Below, one piece after another: positions 43,320-55,559 of a stretch of 64,000 bases of DNA; positions within the stretch are counted from its first letter, which is position 1; the number at the start of each line of letters is the position of its first letter. The notes under the pieces are model-generated. The model had not been told where the DNA came from, did no database searches, and saw only the letters and a program-made list of their open reading frames with translations. A program made the position numbers and the translations under genes. Source of the stretch: Eurosta solidaginis (lineage: Eukaryota; Arthropoda; Insecta; Diptera; Tephritidae); NCBI RefSeq assembly GCF_040869045.1, contig NC_090322.1, forward strand, positions 194,183,477 to 194,247,476. Direction: 5' to 3'.

Positions 43320-45610
43320 CCGGGTCGATTTGTGGGGAGGCAAAAAAATCGCCTATTGCTCTGTGAAAATCGTATTCTAGAGATCAAAATAAGAAACTTT
43401 GCCGAAGGAACCATACCTCTAAAACGAATTCTGATGTCCCCCCCTTTAGGTCGAACTTTTGGGTAGGCGCAATTTCAATTCTACCTGCTGTGTCTTGTGG
43501 TGGCTTAAAAAAAAAAAACACAAGCAATTTTACGATCTGCAATTGTGTCACAGTGATACCTTCATACATGTACATACAAACGCATATTAATGTATGTTTT
43601 ATGTTTAATTCAAAGAAACAAATTCGAAAAAAATAGAACAAGTTCAAGATTTACTCTTTAGTGAAAATGTTTTTCAAGATCCCTTATATAGGAAACATCG
43701 GAACAGAAATACGAATATGCCCCTATATAATGTATATTGCAGCGACTCGTTATTCTCCTGTGAACCAGAATTCGAATTATATAAGAGCATTCATTCGCCT
43801 TAGTGAGTGACAGTAAACCTAATTGCCTTTGTGAAATTTTTGGTATTATATAGTGGTGCACGTGACTGCAACGCAAAGTGTTACGGCGTCATATATGATG
43901 TGGCCTTTAGCAAATATATCTATATTAGCTACCCGATATGCAAACATACATACATATATGGGAACTTCCACAGAAAAGTCCACCTTAACCGAAAAACTAA
44001 ACTATGATTTAAAAAAAATTGCTTTAATTATTAAAGAAAAATATTTAAATGTTATAAAATAATTATTTTCAAATTTTCCTTAATTGCGATGGTGAGTTAT
44101 CGGTAAACAAATTTCATGTTCACGTGGTGATCAGCTTCTTTATTTACAAGAGCATTTTCTCTTTGCTGCTTAAATTTCTATGAGTAACTCTGCAATTCAA
44201 CTCCAATAGCTAGAATTTTTGCAATAACAACAACTAGGCGTGGAATCAATTTAATAGAGCAGTGACGCTTCAATTAACGGTAAATTTTGGATTTACTTTT
44301 AAACGATATTCTAAAATAACGCTATTTAGTCTTATTATATCTGCGGCTGGCGATTGTAGATGCGATAGGCCAGGCCTGGAAAAGCATTAAAACATGAAAA
44401 ACCCCAAACAACGTACAAGGGGGCAGCCTGTGAGGGGCTATCAGGAGCACTTAGGTAGTGTCCAACAGACGCGTTAAATGCTAACGTTAAGCAGCTGCCA
44501 GCAGACTCAGGGAGTCTAGATGCTGGAATGAAAAAAATGAAATAAAAACGGAAGAAAATAACTGTTAAATTTGGAAAGAAGTTCATCTGCTATATTTTAT
44601 TCGCAAGTGTATTTTTTTAAGTTTTTTTTATGAAGCTTTTTTAATTACTCGCCAAGGCCTTGTTTTCCACTACCTTTTGAGAGCAAAGTTTTGACTAACA
44701 CCAACATTCCGGCTCTGAGTAACTGACTATTGTTATAAAAATTCCAACATTTTCTATATGAATATGGATTTAAAACTCAAATAATCCATAGTTGTGTTTG
44801 TAGTGAAATTGCACATTACAAAAAAAAAAAAAAAAATGAATTATACTGCAGTAACTGTTCACTAAATCAATTAAAACTGTGCTCTTACACTGTTGTTCAA
44901 ATCGATTAATTTCAATACTGTAACAGAATCGGGCTTTCCAATATAGTTTCTTTTCGGCTTGCGCTTTGTAGTAAGAACGCTAGTTTTGTATGAGATTATT
45001 GAGTTTTTTTTATCAAATACTAAAAAGAAAGAAAGAAGACTGAAATTGAAAGAGACTTGGTACTAGAAAGAAATATTTTTGTTTTGAGGTGTAGAGTATT
45101 TTTAAGAGTATTATTACATTCTTAATTCAAATAGTTATACATTAGTAAGTTAAGAAACAAATGCTATTATTAAACTAAAATAAAGTTCGCGTAATAATAT
45201 AAAGAGGCGAACAATTTAAAATATCATAAAAAACGGAAACGCTCTGCAGGTAGAGGATTCAGTATTGCTTAAGCACACAATAATTTCAAAGATATTTGTA
45301 ATTAGAAGCCGTTTGTCTAAAACCACTGATATAGCGGCGATATTAAATTAATATTTTTCAATTGTTTTTAAGTCGTTTTCTCAAGTAAACTTTAAGGTTT
45401 ATCTGTCCGTTGAAAACATTTTTTTCTTCGGTGCAATTTTAAAAAATGGGCAATGTGTTATCACTGAAGGTCGTTTTAGAGAGTGGCAACGTGATCCTTC
45501 TACGATGTGTAGACCCAAATAGGTAACAAAGCGACACTTTGTTTGTATTCTCCGAAAATTTATTGTTTAATATATAAAAATATTCAATTAATTTTTTATC
45601 ACTGTCTAAA
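43320..45610. other. Intergenic DNA, no gene recognised
   Basis: It contains a GGCCGGGTCGATTTGTGGGG segment at 43319 that looks like the start of a repeat, and a moderately GC-rich patch at 44340-44530. It also holds an A run at about 44820. Short ORFs lack support. Confidence 0.35.
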
Positions 45611-45615
45611 AAGAA

Positions 45616-46850
45616 TCAGCCATAAATCTGTAAAGAAGATTTTATGGCTGTCGTGTATGTATTTATTAAGTATATGTGTGTATATAGTTTTAGTGGCTTC
45701 AGTAGGTATGTTACTTTTTTTTTGTCATATAGTGAGTCCTTGATGATGCGCAAATTGGGCGAGTGGACATAGCTATTCACTTCACACAATCTGTCAAACA
45801 CATGTTTGAACTCAGAGAAAATTTTTCCATAACTAGTGTTAATATTAGAATATTTGTATAGTAAATCCTTGAATGATTTATCATGACATAGAATTTTTGT
45901 AACTTCTTTGGCGGTTAACCACTTAGCCCTACTTTCTGGGGGTAGCTCATTAGCTAACGCATAAATTAGTGGAATAGGTGTAGACGGAGTCAAGCCAAGA
46001 CATAGTCTTAAAAAGTTATTCTGATAAATTTGTATTTTGGAATTTGTTGTTTTTGGACAGTTGTATGTTGTAGTTCTGCAGTACTCAATTTTAGGTCTTA
46101 CAAGTGATCTCAAAAATTTGAGGGCAACTTGAGGGTGTAATCCGGCCTTGATGGTGGTAAGGCATTTAATAGATTGCCGTTTTTGTGCGATGCTTTGATT
46201 ACGTTATTGTAATGCTCACTGACCGTAAGAGATGAGTTAATTGTTCTGCCTAGAAGACGAAGAGCCCTGACTTCTTGTATTAGGTTACCTTGAGTAAAAG
46301 TTTGAATGTTTCAATTATTTGATCTAGAAAGATACAGAATTTTAGCTTTATCTGCATTAAAAGAAAGGTTGATATCCTGACATTTGTTAGAAAACTCAAT
46401 TTAACGTTGCATTTACTAAACATTTATTTTGCGTTATTTTAACTTTGCAAACTTATGTAAAACATAACAATCAATATTGTACGTATACTGTTCAGTTTTA
46501 CTTTGCGTTATTTTAAATTTGAAAATTTTTGTAAAAAACTAAGCAAGCTTTTTGTCGTATACATATTGTATATATATATTTCGTCAGAAAAATTTCAGTA
46601 CAGTTTAAATAAATATTCTCGTTTGCTAACATCAATACAATCCGTTTGCTGGAAAGTCTTTAATAAGAAAATCAGCATATTGAAATATTTTTGTTTTGTC
46701 ATCTTCAATGTTGTGTGGTCCAGACGTACATGTATACATATATTAAAGAGAAGTGGGGAGGGACAACTACCTTGAGGCAGGCCATTAGTGACTTCTATTT
46801 TCTCCTTACCTAAGCATAACATTATAAGGCTCAGTAAATTTCAAATCCAC
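45616..46850 (-). pseudogene. LINE relic, minus strand (RT and downstream region)
   Basis: On the minus strand, 46822 onward reads EVTNGLPQGSCPSPLLFNI, an RT block with a PQGSxLSP-type motif. Frames then shift through a KAKILYLSRSNN-like region into 46113-45616, which gives RPKIEYCRTTTYNCPK and LRLCLGLTPSTPIPLIY. This order is typical of the end of Jockey-superfamily ORF2. Several frame breaks make it dead. It differs from the other LINE families in this window. Confidence 0.7.
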
Positions 46851-47044
46851 TCTTTGTAGGTTCCTTCAATATCTAAGGAATCCAACATGACGATCAGTTT
46901 GCGTACGCTAACACAATTATATGCATTGCTTATACTGTTTTCACACAGAAACTTAATGATCTCATTTCACCTGCTAATGAAATCGTAAATTTTTTGCTTT
47001 CACACAGAAGTAACTGCTCGATTAGTATGAAGGATGAGACAGAC

Positions 47045-47400
47045 GGTGGCGGCCACCGTGGTGTGATGGTAGCGTGCTCCGCCTATCACACCGTATGCCC
47101 TGGGTTCAACTCCCGGGCAAAGCAACATCAAAATTTTAGAAATAAGATTTTTCAATTAGAAGAAAATTTTTCTAAGCGGGGTCGCCCCTCGGCAGTGTCT
47201 GGCAAGCGCTCCGATTGTATTTCTGCCATGAAAAGCTCTCAGTGAAAACTCATCTGCCTTGCAGATGCCGTTCGGAGTCGGCATAAAACATGTAGGTCCC
47301 GTCCGGCCAATTTGTAGGGAAAAATCAAGAGGAGCACGACGCAAATTGGAAGAGAAGCTCGGCCTTAGATCTCTTCGGAGGTTATCGCGCCTTACATTTT
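47045..47400 (+). repeat. tRNA-derived SINE, best copy
   Basis: The head reads GTGTGATGGTAGCGTGCTCC, resembling a tRNA D-arm/A-box. A good B box follows, GGTTCAACTCC at about 47102-47112, and then the body with ATCAAAATTTTAGAAATAAG, GGGGTCGCCCCTCGG and CTCTCAGTGAAAACTCATCT. The minus-strand copy at 2740-3010 and the diverged one at 31935 share this body. A P-like MITE starts just beyond its 3' side. Confidence 0.75.
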
Positions 47401-47414
47401 ATGAGACAGACAAT

Positions 47415-47597
47415 CATGGCGGAACGATACAAGGTGGGAGCATGGTGACATACCTACAAACAAAAAAAAATCCATGTACTTGTAAATTCGATGGGCAAAT
47501 GTCAAAATCGTACTGCACCGGTAGTTGATGTATCAAATCAAATAAAAAAGGTTATAATCAGCTGTTCGATGCGGCCACCTTGTATCGTTCCGCCATG
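47415..47597. mobile_element. P-element-like MITE with 8-bp target duplication (copy 2)
   Basis: The 183-bp element begins CATGGCGGAACGATACAAGG and ends with an exactly inverted counterpart. CAGACAAT flanks it on both sides (47407-47414, 47598-47605). It is the same family as 6867-7060. Confidence 0.88.
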
Positions 47598-47788
47598 CAG
47601 ACAATGACATTTGATTTGAAAACTAAGAAGCGGAAACGGAAGCGGAACGCTGCCAACAGAGTTGCATTGTGCTTTTGACTTCATTAGGCATTCGATTAGC
47701 TACTAATGAAATAATAATAGATTCGAATTTTGTAGGGAAGATTGATCTCAATAAGCGTCTTAATGTAGAAAACTGCCTTTATTATTCA

Positions 47789-50674
47789 ACTAGCCTTTAC
47801 CCGCGGCCCCGTCCGCAAGGAGAAAAAAAAATATATGTGCTATTCACGTTAGCCTGCTTACCAAGTTATTTGTTTAAAAATTATTTTTGTCTAATGTATT
47901 TTATTTTTGTAATTTAGTAAAAAAAAGAACTAAATGAGAAGATAAGCTGAAAGGCACGCTTTCATGAATAGTACAATACAGTTTTTTCGAATTAAAAAAA
48001 TACATTTTGTTTTTAAATTAAATTAACTGATATGAAAGGGGTGAAAGAATTACTACTCATAGAATAAAGGAGTGAAACTACAATTAGCTAACACCAAAGA
48101 GAATTTTTTAGATGAAAATAGTGTTGCTTTTTGGGGTATTTAGTTGGTTAAAATATTACAAAAAGTGTAATTATAGTTATAACTGTTCCTTGCACGATTA
48201 TAGAACGAAACAGCTGTGTTAGATTGAAGATAAAACATACCCAATTTTAATCACGAATAATTAGCAGCAAATCCACGGCCATAAAAGCTCATAATTTAAA
48301 AAGGCATGCGTGCTGAACTACCGGTTGCGAAGAGACCTAAAATGATCCCGGAAGGGTCCCAAGATGATACTAAAATTCCAGGACAGATCCCGAAAATCAT
48401 CAAGAAATTAACCAGGAAGGGTCCCAAAATGATTCAGAAATAGTCCCGAAAAAGTCCCGAAATTACCATTATGGGTTCCCGTACAGATCCCGAAAACCAT
48501 CCGGAAATGATACCGAAAGGCTCGCCAAATCATCCCGTATTAGTCCCGAAAAAGTACAGGAGTGGCCCCGACGGGATTCCTGACGGATCGCGAAAACCAT
48601 CCAGAAATTATGCCGGAAGGGACACCAAATGAAACCGAAATGGCCCCGACGGGATCCCGGATGGATCCCGAAAACCATACTGAAATGATGTCGGAAAATA
48701 CCCTAAATGATCCCGAAATAGCCCCGAAAAAGTCCCGAAATTATCCCGACGGGATCCCGGACGGATCCCGAAAACTATCCAGAAATGATGCCGGAAAGGT
48801 CCTCAAATGATCCCCTAATAGTCCCGAAATGACCCTGACGGGATCCCGGACGGATCCCGCAGACTATCCAGAAATGGTCCCCATTTGAGCCCGTATCAGT
48901 CGAGAAAAAGTCCCGAAGTGACCCCGACGGGATCCAGAAAACTATCTAGAGATGATACCGGAAGGTACACCAAAATGATCCCGAAATAGTCCCGAAATGA
49001 CCTCGACGGGATCCCGAAAACCATCTAGAAATGATGCCGGAAGGTACCCCAAATGATCCGCCTAATAGTCCCGAAATGACCCTGACATCAAGATATGATG
49101 CCGGAAGGCACCCCAAATGATCCCGAAAAAGTCCCGAAATGACCCCGTCTGGATCCCGGACGGATCCCGAAAACTATCCAGAAATGATGCCGAAAGGGTC
49201 CCCAAATGATCCCGCATTAGTCGAGAAAAAGTCCCGAAATGACCCCGACGGGATCCCGGACGGATCCCGAAAACCATCCAGAAATGATGCCGGAAGAGCC
49301 CCCAAATGACAAGGAAAAAGTCCCCAAATGACCCCGACATACTCCAGAAAAGTTCCGAAATGGCTCCGAGGGAATCAACGACGGATCGCGAAAACTATCC
49401 AGAAATGATGCCGAAAGGGTTCCCAAATGATCCCGTATTAGTCGCGAAAAAGGCCCGAAATGACCCCGACGGGATGCCGGACGAATCCCGAAGACCATCC
49501 AGAAATGATGCCTAAAGGGACTCCAAATAACCCCGAAAAAGTCCCGTAATGATCCCGGAAACCATCAAGAATTTATCTCTCGAAGGTACGCAAATGATCC
49601 CGAAAGTACCCCGACGGGATCCCGGACGGATCCCGAAAACCATCCAGAAATGATGCCGGAAGGGTCCCCAAAAGATCGCGAAATAGTCCCGAAATGATTC
49701 CGGAATAGTCCCGAAAATGTCTCAAAATAACCCCGACGGGATCCCGGACGGATCCCGAAAACTATACAGAAATGATCCCGGAAGGGTCCCAAAATGATCC
49801 CGAAATAGTCCCGAAATTACCCCGGCGGGATCCCGGACCGATCCCGAAAACCATCTAGAAATGATCCCGGAAGGGCCTCGATATGACCCTTACGGGATTA
49901 CAAATAAGGTGAAGCTAATTATAAAACCATGTTAATAAGGCAGCAGGCGCAGGAGCGAATGAAAAGTTACATAGAAACGTACAGGTAAAGCTAATAAAAG
50001 CGTGCTAATAAAAACAATTGAAGGAGGGCGGATGGCGGGGATAAAAGGAGAGGACCACTGATCGTTCCTCCAAAATTGTCTAGATCTCGATCTGTATATG
50101 CCAGATACCAAAAACTATTGATTTAGGAGAAAATTTATATTGAGTTATAACAATTTATAGATTTTACACCAGAGTGGAAGATAAAGGGGGGAAGGGGGCG
50201 GAGGGTGTCACTGCTTACTTTATAAGCCTTCGACTTATTTGACCCCTGAGTCTGTGATATTGGTGAAGGCCAGTATATGTAAAGTTATAATTGGTAAAAA
50301 TTATTAATAAGTAATTGCTCGAAGAGGTCGTGGGACCCCCACCCCTCTTTCCATGTTCGAAAAAAAATTCGCTAGTAGACTACTGTCTGTGTCCCATATT
50401 TCATCAAAATCCGTGTAGCCATTCTGGCGTGATTCAATCGCAAAGACGAAAAAATATAATAATTAAATTATAACTGTTCCTAGGGGGCGGGGACCACGCC
50501 CCTTTTCAAAAATATATAGCTAGTAGATCCTTCTAGACTATTGGCTATATGTGTGCCAAATTTCATCCAAATCCGTCCAGCCGTTCTTGCGTGATTGAGT
50601 CACAAAGACAAACGTCTGGACAAACATCCAAACATCCAAACATCTTAACATCCAAACTTTGCCATTTATAATAT
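47789..50674. repeat. Array unit 1 (short, 2,886 bp)
   Basis: It starts ACTAGCCTTTACCCGCGGCC in non-array DNA and ends TTTGCCATTTATAATAT directly before the next unit. The 89-bp satellite occupies about 48330-49890. About 350 bp after the start (47935-48330) is not found in units 2-4, and the satellite block is much shorter than theirs. The tail (49891-50674) is nearly identical to the tails of units 2 and 3. Confidence 0.85.
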
Positions 50675-53600
50675 ACTAGCCTTTACCCGCGGCCCCGTCC
50701 GCAAGGAGAAAATGAAATATGTGGGCTATTCACGTTAGCCTGCTTATAAAGTTATCTGTTTAAAATTTTTTTTCTGTCTAATGCATTTTATTTTTGTAAT
50801 TGAGTAAAAAAAAGAACTATATGAGCTGATAACCTGATAGGATCCCAAAATGATAACGAAATTATCCAGAAAAAGCCACGAAATGACCCCGACGCTATCG
50901 CGGACGGATCCCGAAAACCATCCAGAAACGCCCCGGAAGTGTTTCCAAAAGTTCCCGAAGTAGTCCCAAAAAAACCCGAAATGACAACGACACGATTCTA
51001 GACTTATCCAGATAACCACACAGAAATGATGCCTGAAGGGTACCAAATTGATCCCGAAATAGTCCCGAAGAAGTTCCGAAATCACCCTGACGGGCTCCCG
51101 GACGGATCTCAGAAACCATCCAGAAAATATCCAGGAAGGGTCCCTAAATTATCCCGACTAACTCCAGAAAAAGTTCCGAAATGGCTCCGAGGGGATCCAC
51201 GATGGATCGCGAAAAGCATACAGAAATGATTCCGGAAGGATTCCAAAATGATCCCGAAATAGTCCGGAAATGACCCTGACTGGACCCCGAAAACTATCCA
51301 GAAATGATGCCGGAAATGTCCTCAAATGATCACCTAATAGTTCCGAAAAGACCCCGACGGGATCCCGAACGGATCCCGACAACTATCTAGAAATGATGCC
51401 GAAAGGGCCCGCAAATGATCCCGTATTAGTCGAGAAAAAGTCCCGAAATGATCCCGACGGGATGCCGGACGAATCCCAACAACCAGCCAGAAATGATGCC
51501 GGAAGGGACACCAAATGATCCCGAAAAAGTCCCGCAATAATTCCGACGGGATCCTGAGCGGATACCGAAAACCATCCAGAAGTGATGCCGAAAAGGTCCT
51601 CAAATGATCACCTAATAGTCCCAAAATTACCCTGACGGCATCCCGGACAGATCCCGAAATCCATCCAGAAATGATCTTGGGAGGGTCCCAAAATTATACC
51701 GAAATAGTCTGGGAAAAGTCCAGAAATTACCCTGACGGATACCGGACGAATCCTGAAAACCAATCTTAAATGATGCCGAAAAAGTCCCGAAATGACCCTG
51801 ATGGGACCCGGAAAGGATCCCGAAAACTAACCAGAAATAATGCCGGAAAGGTCCTCAAATGATCTCCCAATAGTTCCGAAAAGACCCTGACGGGATCCCG
51901 AACGGATCCCGACAACTATCCAGAAATGATACCGAAAGGGCCCGCAAATGATCCCGTATTAGTCGAGAAAAAGTCCCGAAATGACCCCGACGGGATGCCG
52001 GACGAATCCCAAAAACCATCCAGAAATGATTTTGGAAGGGACCCCAATGATCCCGAAAAAGTCCCGCAATTATTCCGACGGGAATCTGAACGGATACCGA
52101 AAACCATCCAGAAGTGATGCCGGAACGGTCCTCAAATGCTCACCTAATAGTCCCAAAATGACCTTGAGGGCATCCCGGACAAATCCCGAAATCCATCCAG
52201 AAATGATCTTGGGAAGGTCCCAAAATGATCCCGAAATAGTCTCGGAAAAGTCCAGAAATTACCCTGACGGGTTCCCGGACGAATCCTGAAAGCCATCCTT
52301 AAATGATCCCGAAAAAGCCCCGAAATGACCCTGACGGGATCCCGAAAGGATTCCAAAAACTATCCAGAAATGATGCCGGAAAGGTCCTCAAATGATCCCC
52401 TAATAGTTCCGAAATGACCGTGACGGGATCCCGAACGGATCCCGACAACTATCCAGAAATTATGCCGAAAGGGTCCGCAAATGATCCCGTATTAGTCGAG
52501 AAAAAGTCCCGAAATGACCCCGAAGGGATCCCGGACGAATCCCAAAAACCATCCAGAAATGATGCCGGTAGGTATCCCAAATGATCCCGAAATAATCCCG
52601 AAGTGACCTCGTCGGCATCCCGGACGGATACCGAAAATTATCCAGAAATGATGCCGGAAAGGTCCACAAATGATCCCCTAATAGTCCCGAAATTACCCTG
52701 ATGGGATCCCGGACGGATCCCGAAAACCATCCAGAAATGATGCCGGAAGAGCCCCCAAATGATCCCGAAAAAGTCCCCAAATGACCCCGACGAGATCCCG
52801 CACGGATCCCGAAAACCATCCAGAAATGATGTCGGAAGAGCCCCAAATGATCCCGAAAAAGTCCCCAAATGACCCCGACATACTCCAGAAAAGGTTCCGA
52901 AATGGCTCCGAGGGAATCAACGACGGATCGCGAAAACCATACAGAAATGATTCCGGAAGGATCCCAAAATGATCCCGAAATAGTCCCAAAATGACCCTGA
53001 CGGGATCCCGAAAGGATTCCGAAAACAATACAGAAATGATGCCGGAAAGGTCCTCAAATGATCCCCTAATAGTCCCGAAATGACCGTGACGGGATCCCGA
53101 CAACTATCCAGAAATGATGCCGAAAGGGTCCGCAAATGATCCCGTATTAGTCGAAAAAAAGTCCCGAAAGGACCACGACGGGATCCCGGACGAATCCCAA
53201 AAACCATCCAGAAATGATGCCGGTAGGTATCCCAAATGATCCCGAAATAGTCCCGAAATGACCTCGTCGGCATCCCGGACGGATCCCGAAAATTATCCAG
53301 AAATGATGCCGGAAAGGTTTCCAAATGATCCCCTAATAGTCCCGAAATTACCCTAATGGGATCCCGGACGGATCCCGAAAACCATCCAGAAATGATGCCG
53401 AAAGGGTTCCCAAATGATCCCGTATTAGTTGCGAAAAAGTCCCGAAATGACCCCGACGATATCCCGGACGGATCCCGAAAACCATCCAGAAATGATGCCG
53501 GAAGAGCCCACAAATGATCCCGAAAAAGTCCCCATATGACCCCGACGAGATCCCGCACGGATCCCGAAAACTATCCAGAAATGATGCCGGAAAGGTCCTC

Positions 53601-55559
53601 AAATGATCCCCTAATAGTCCCGAAATGACCCTGACGGGATCCCGGACGGATCCCGCAGACTATCCAGAAATGGTCCCCATTTGAGCCCGTATCAGTCGAG
53701 AAAAAGTCCCGAAGTGACCCCGACGGGATCCAGAAAACTATCTAGAGATGATACCGGAAGGTACCCCAAAATGATCCCGAAATAGTCCCGAAATGACCTC
53801 GACGGGATCCCGAAAACCATCTAGAAATGATGCCGGAAGGTACCCCAAATGATCCGCCTAATAGTCCCGAAATGACCCTGACATCAAGATATGATGCCGG
53901 AAGGCACCCCAAATGATCCCGAAAAAGTCCCGAAATGACCCCGTCTGGATCCCGGACGGATCCCGAAAACTATCCAGAAATGATGCCGAAAGGGTCCCCA
54001 AATGATCCCGCATTAGTCGAGAAAAAGTCCCGAAATGACCCCGACGGGATCCCGGACGGATCCCGAAAACCATCCAGAAATGATGCCGGAAGAGCCCCCA
54101 AATGACAAGGAAAAAGTCCCCAAATGACCCCGACATACTCCAGAAAAGTTCCGAAATGGCTCCGAGGGAATCAACGACGGATCGCGAAAACCGTACAGAA
54201 ATGATTCCGGAAGGATCCCAAAATGATCCCGAAATAGTCCGGAAATGACCCAGATGGGATCCCGGACGGATCCCGAAAACCATCCAGAAATGATGCCGAA
54301 AGGGTTCCCAAATGATCCCGTATTAGTCGCGAAAAAGGCCCGAAATGACCCCGACGGGATGCCGGACGAATCCCGAAGACCATCCAGAAATGATGCCTAA
54401 AGGGACTCCAAATAACCCCGAAAAAGTCCCGTAATGATCCCGGAAACCATCAAGAATTTATCTCTCGAAGGTACGCAAATGATCCCGAAAGTACCCCGAC
54501 GGGATCCCGGACGGATCCCGAAAGCCATCCAGAAATGATGCCGGAAGGGTCCCCAAAAGATCGCGAAATAGTCCCGAAATGATTCCGGAATAGTCCCGAA
54601 AATGTCTCAAAATAACCCCGACGGGATCCCGGACGGATCCCGAAAACTATACAGAAATGATCCCGGAAGGGTCCCAAAATGATCCCGAAATAGTCCCGAA
54701 ATTACCCCGGCGGGATCCCGGACCGATCCCGAAAACCATCTAGAAATGATCCCGGAAGGGCCTCGATATGACCCTTACGGGATTACAAATAAGGTGAAGC
54801 TAATTATAAAACCATGTTAATAAGGCAGCAGGCGCAGGAGCGAATGAAAAGTTACATAGAAACGTACAGGTAAAGCTAATAAAAGCGTGCTAATAAAAAC
54901 AATTGAAGGAGGGCGGATGGCGGGGATAAAAGGAGAGGACCACTGATCGTTCCTCCAAAATTGTCTAGATCTCGATCTGTATATGCCAGATACCAAAAAC
55001 TATTGATTTAGGAGAAAATTTATATTGAGTTATAACAATTTATAGATTTTACACCAGAGTGGAAGATAAAGGGGGGAAGGGGGCGGAGGGTGTCACTGCT
55101 TACTTTATAAGCCTTCGACTTATTTGACCCCTGAGTCTGTGATATTGGTGAAGGCCAGTATATGTAAAGTTATAATTGGTAAAAATTATTAATAAGTAAT
55201 TGCTCGAAGAGGTCGTGGGACCCCCACCCCTCTTTCCATGTTCGAAAAAAAATTCGCTAGTAGACTACTGTCTGTGTCCCATATTTCATCAAAATCCGTG
55301 TAGCCATTCTGGCGTGATTCAATCGCAAAGACGAAAAAATATAATAATTAAATTATAACTGTTCCTAGGGGGCGGGGACCACGCCCCTTTTCAAAAATAT
55401 ATAGCTAGTAGATCCTTCTAGACTATTGGCTATATGTGTGCCAAATTTCATCCAAATCCGTCCAGCCGTTCTTGCGTGATTGAGTCACAAAGACAAACGT
55501 CTGGACAAACATCCAAACATCCAAACATCTTAACATCCAAACTTTGCCATTTATAATAT
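50675..55559. repeat. Array unit 2 (4,885 bp)
   Basis: A complete head-to-tail unit: head (about 160 bp), satellite block (about 50835-54782), then a 0.78-kb tail. The tail holds two similar blocks (ATATTTCATCAAAATCCG and AATTTCATCCAAATCCG) and ends CAAACATCCAAACATC through TTTATAATAT. By eye only about four base differences separate it from unit 3. Confidence 0.92.
50835..54782. repeat. 89-bp satellite block (unit 2; same in other units)
   Basis: The monomer can be written as GACGGGATCCCGGACGGATC, CCGAAAACCATCCAGAAATG, ATGCCGGAAGGGTCCCCAAA, TGATCCCGAAATAGTCCCGA, AATGACCCC. Measured spacing is 89 bp, for example between 48748 and 48837. It is internally built from short GATCCCGAAA/GTCCCGAAAT-like subrepeats, implying an older short tandem origin. 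Confidence 0.88.
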
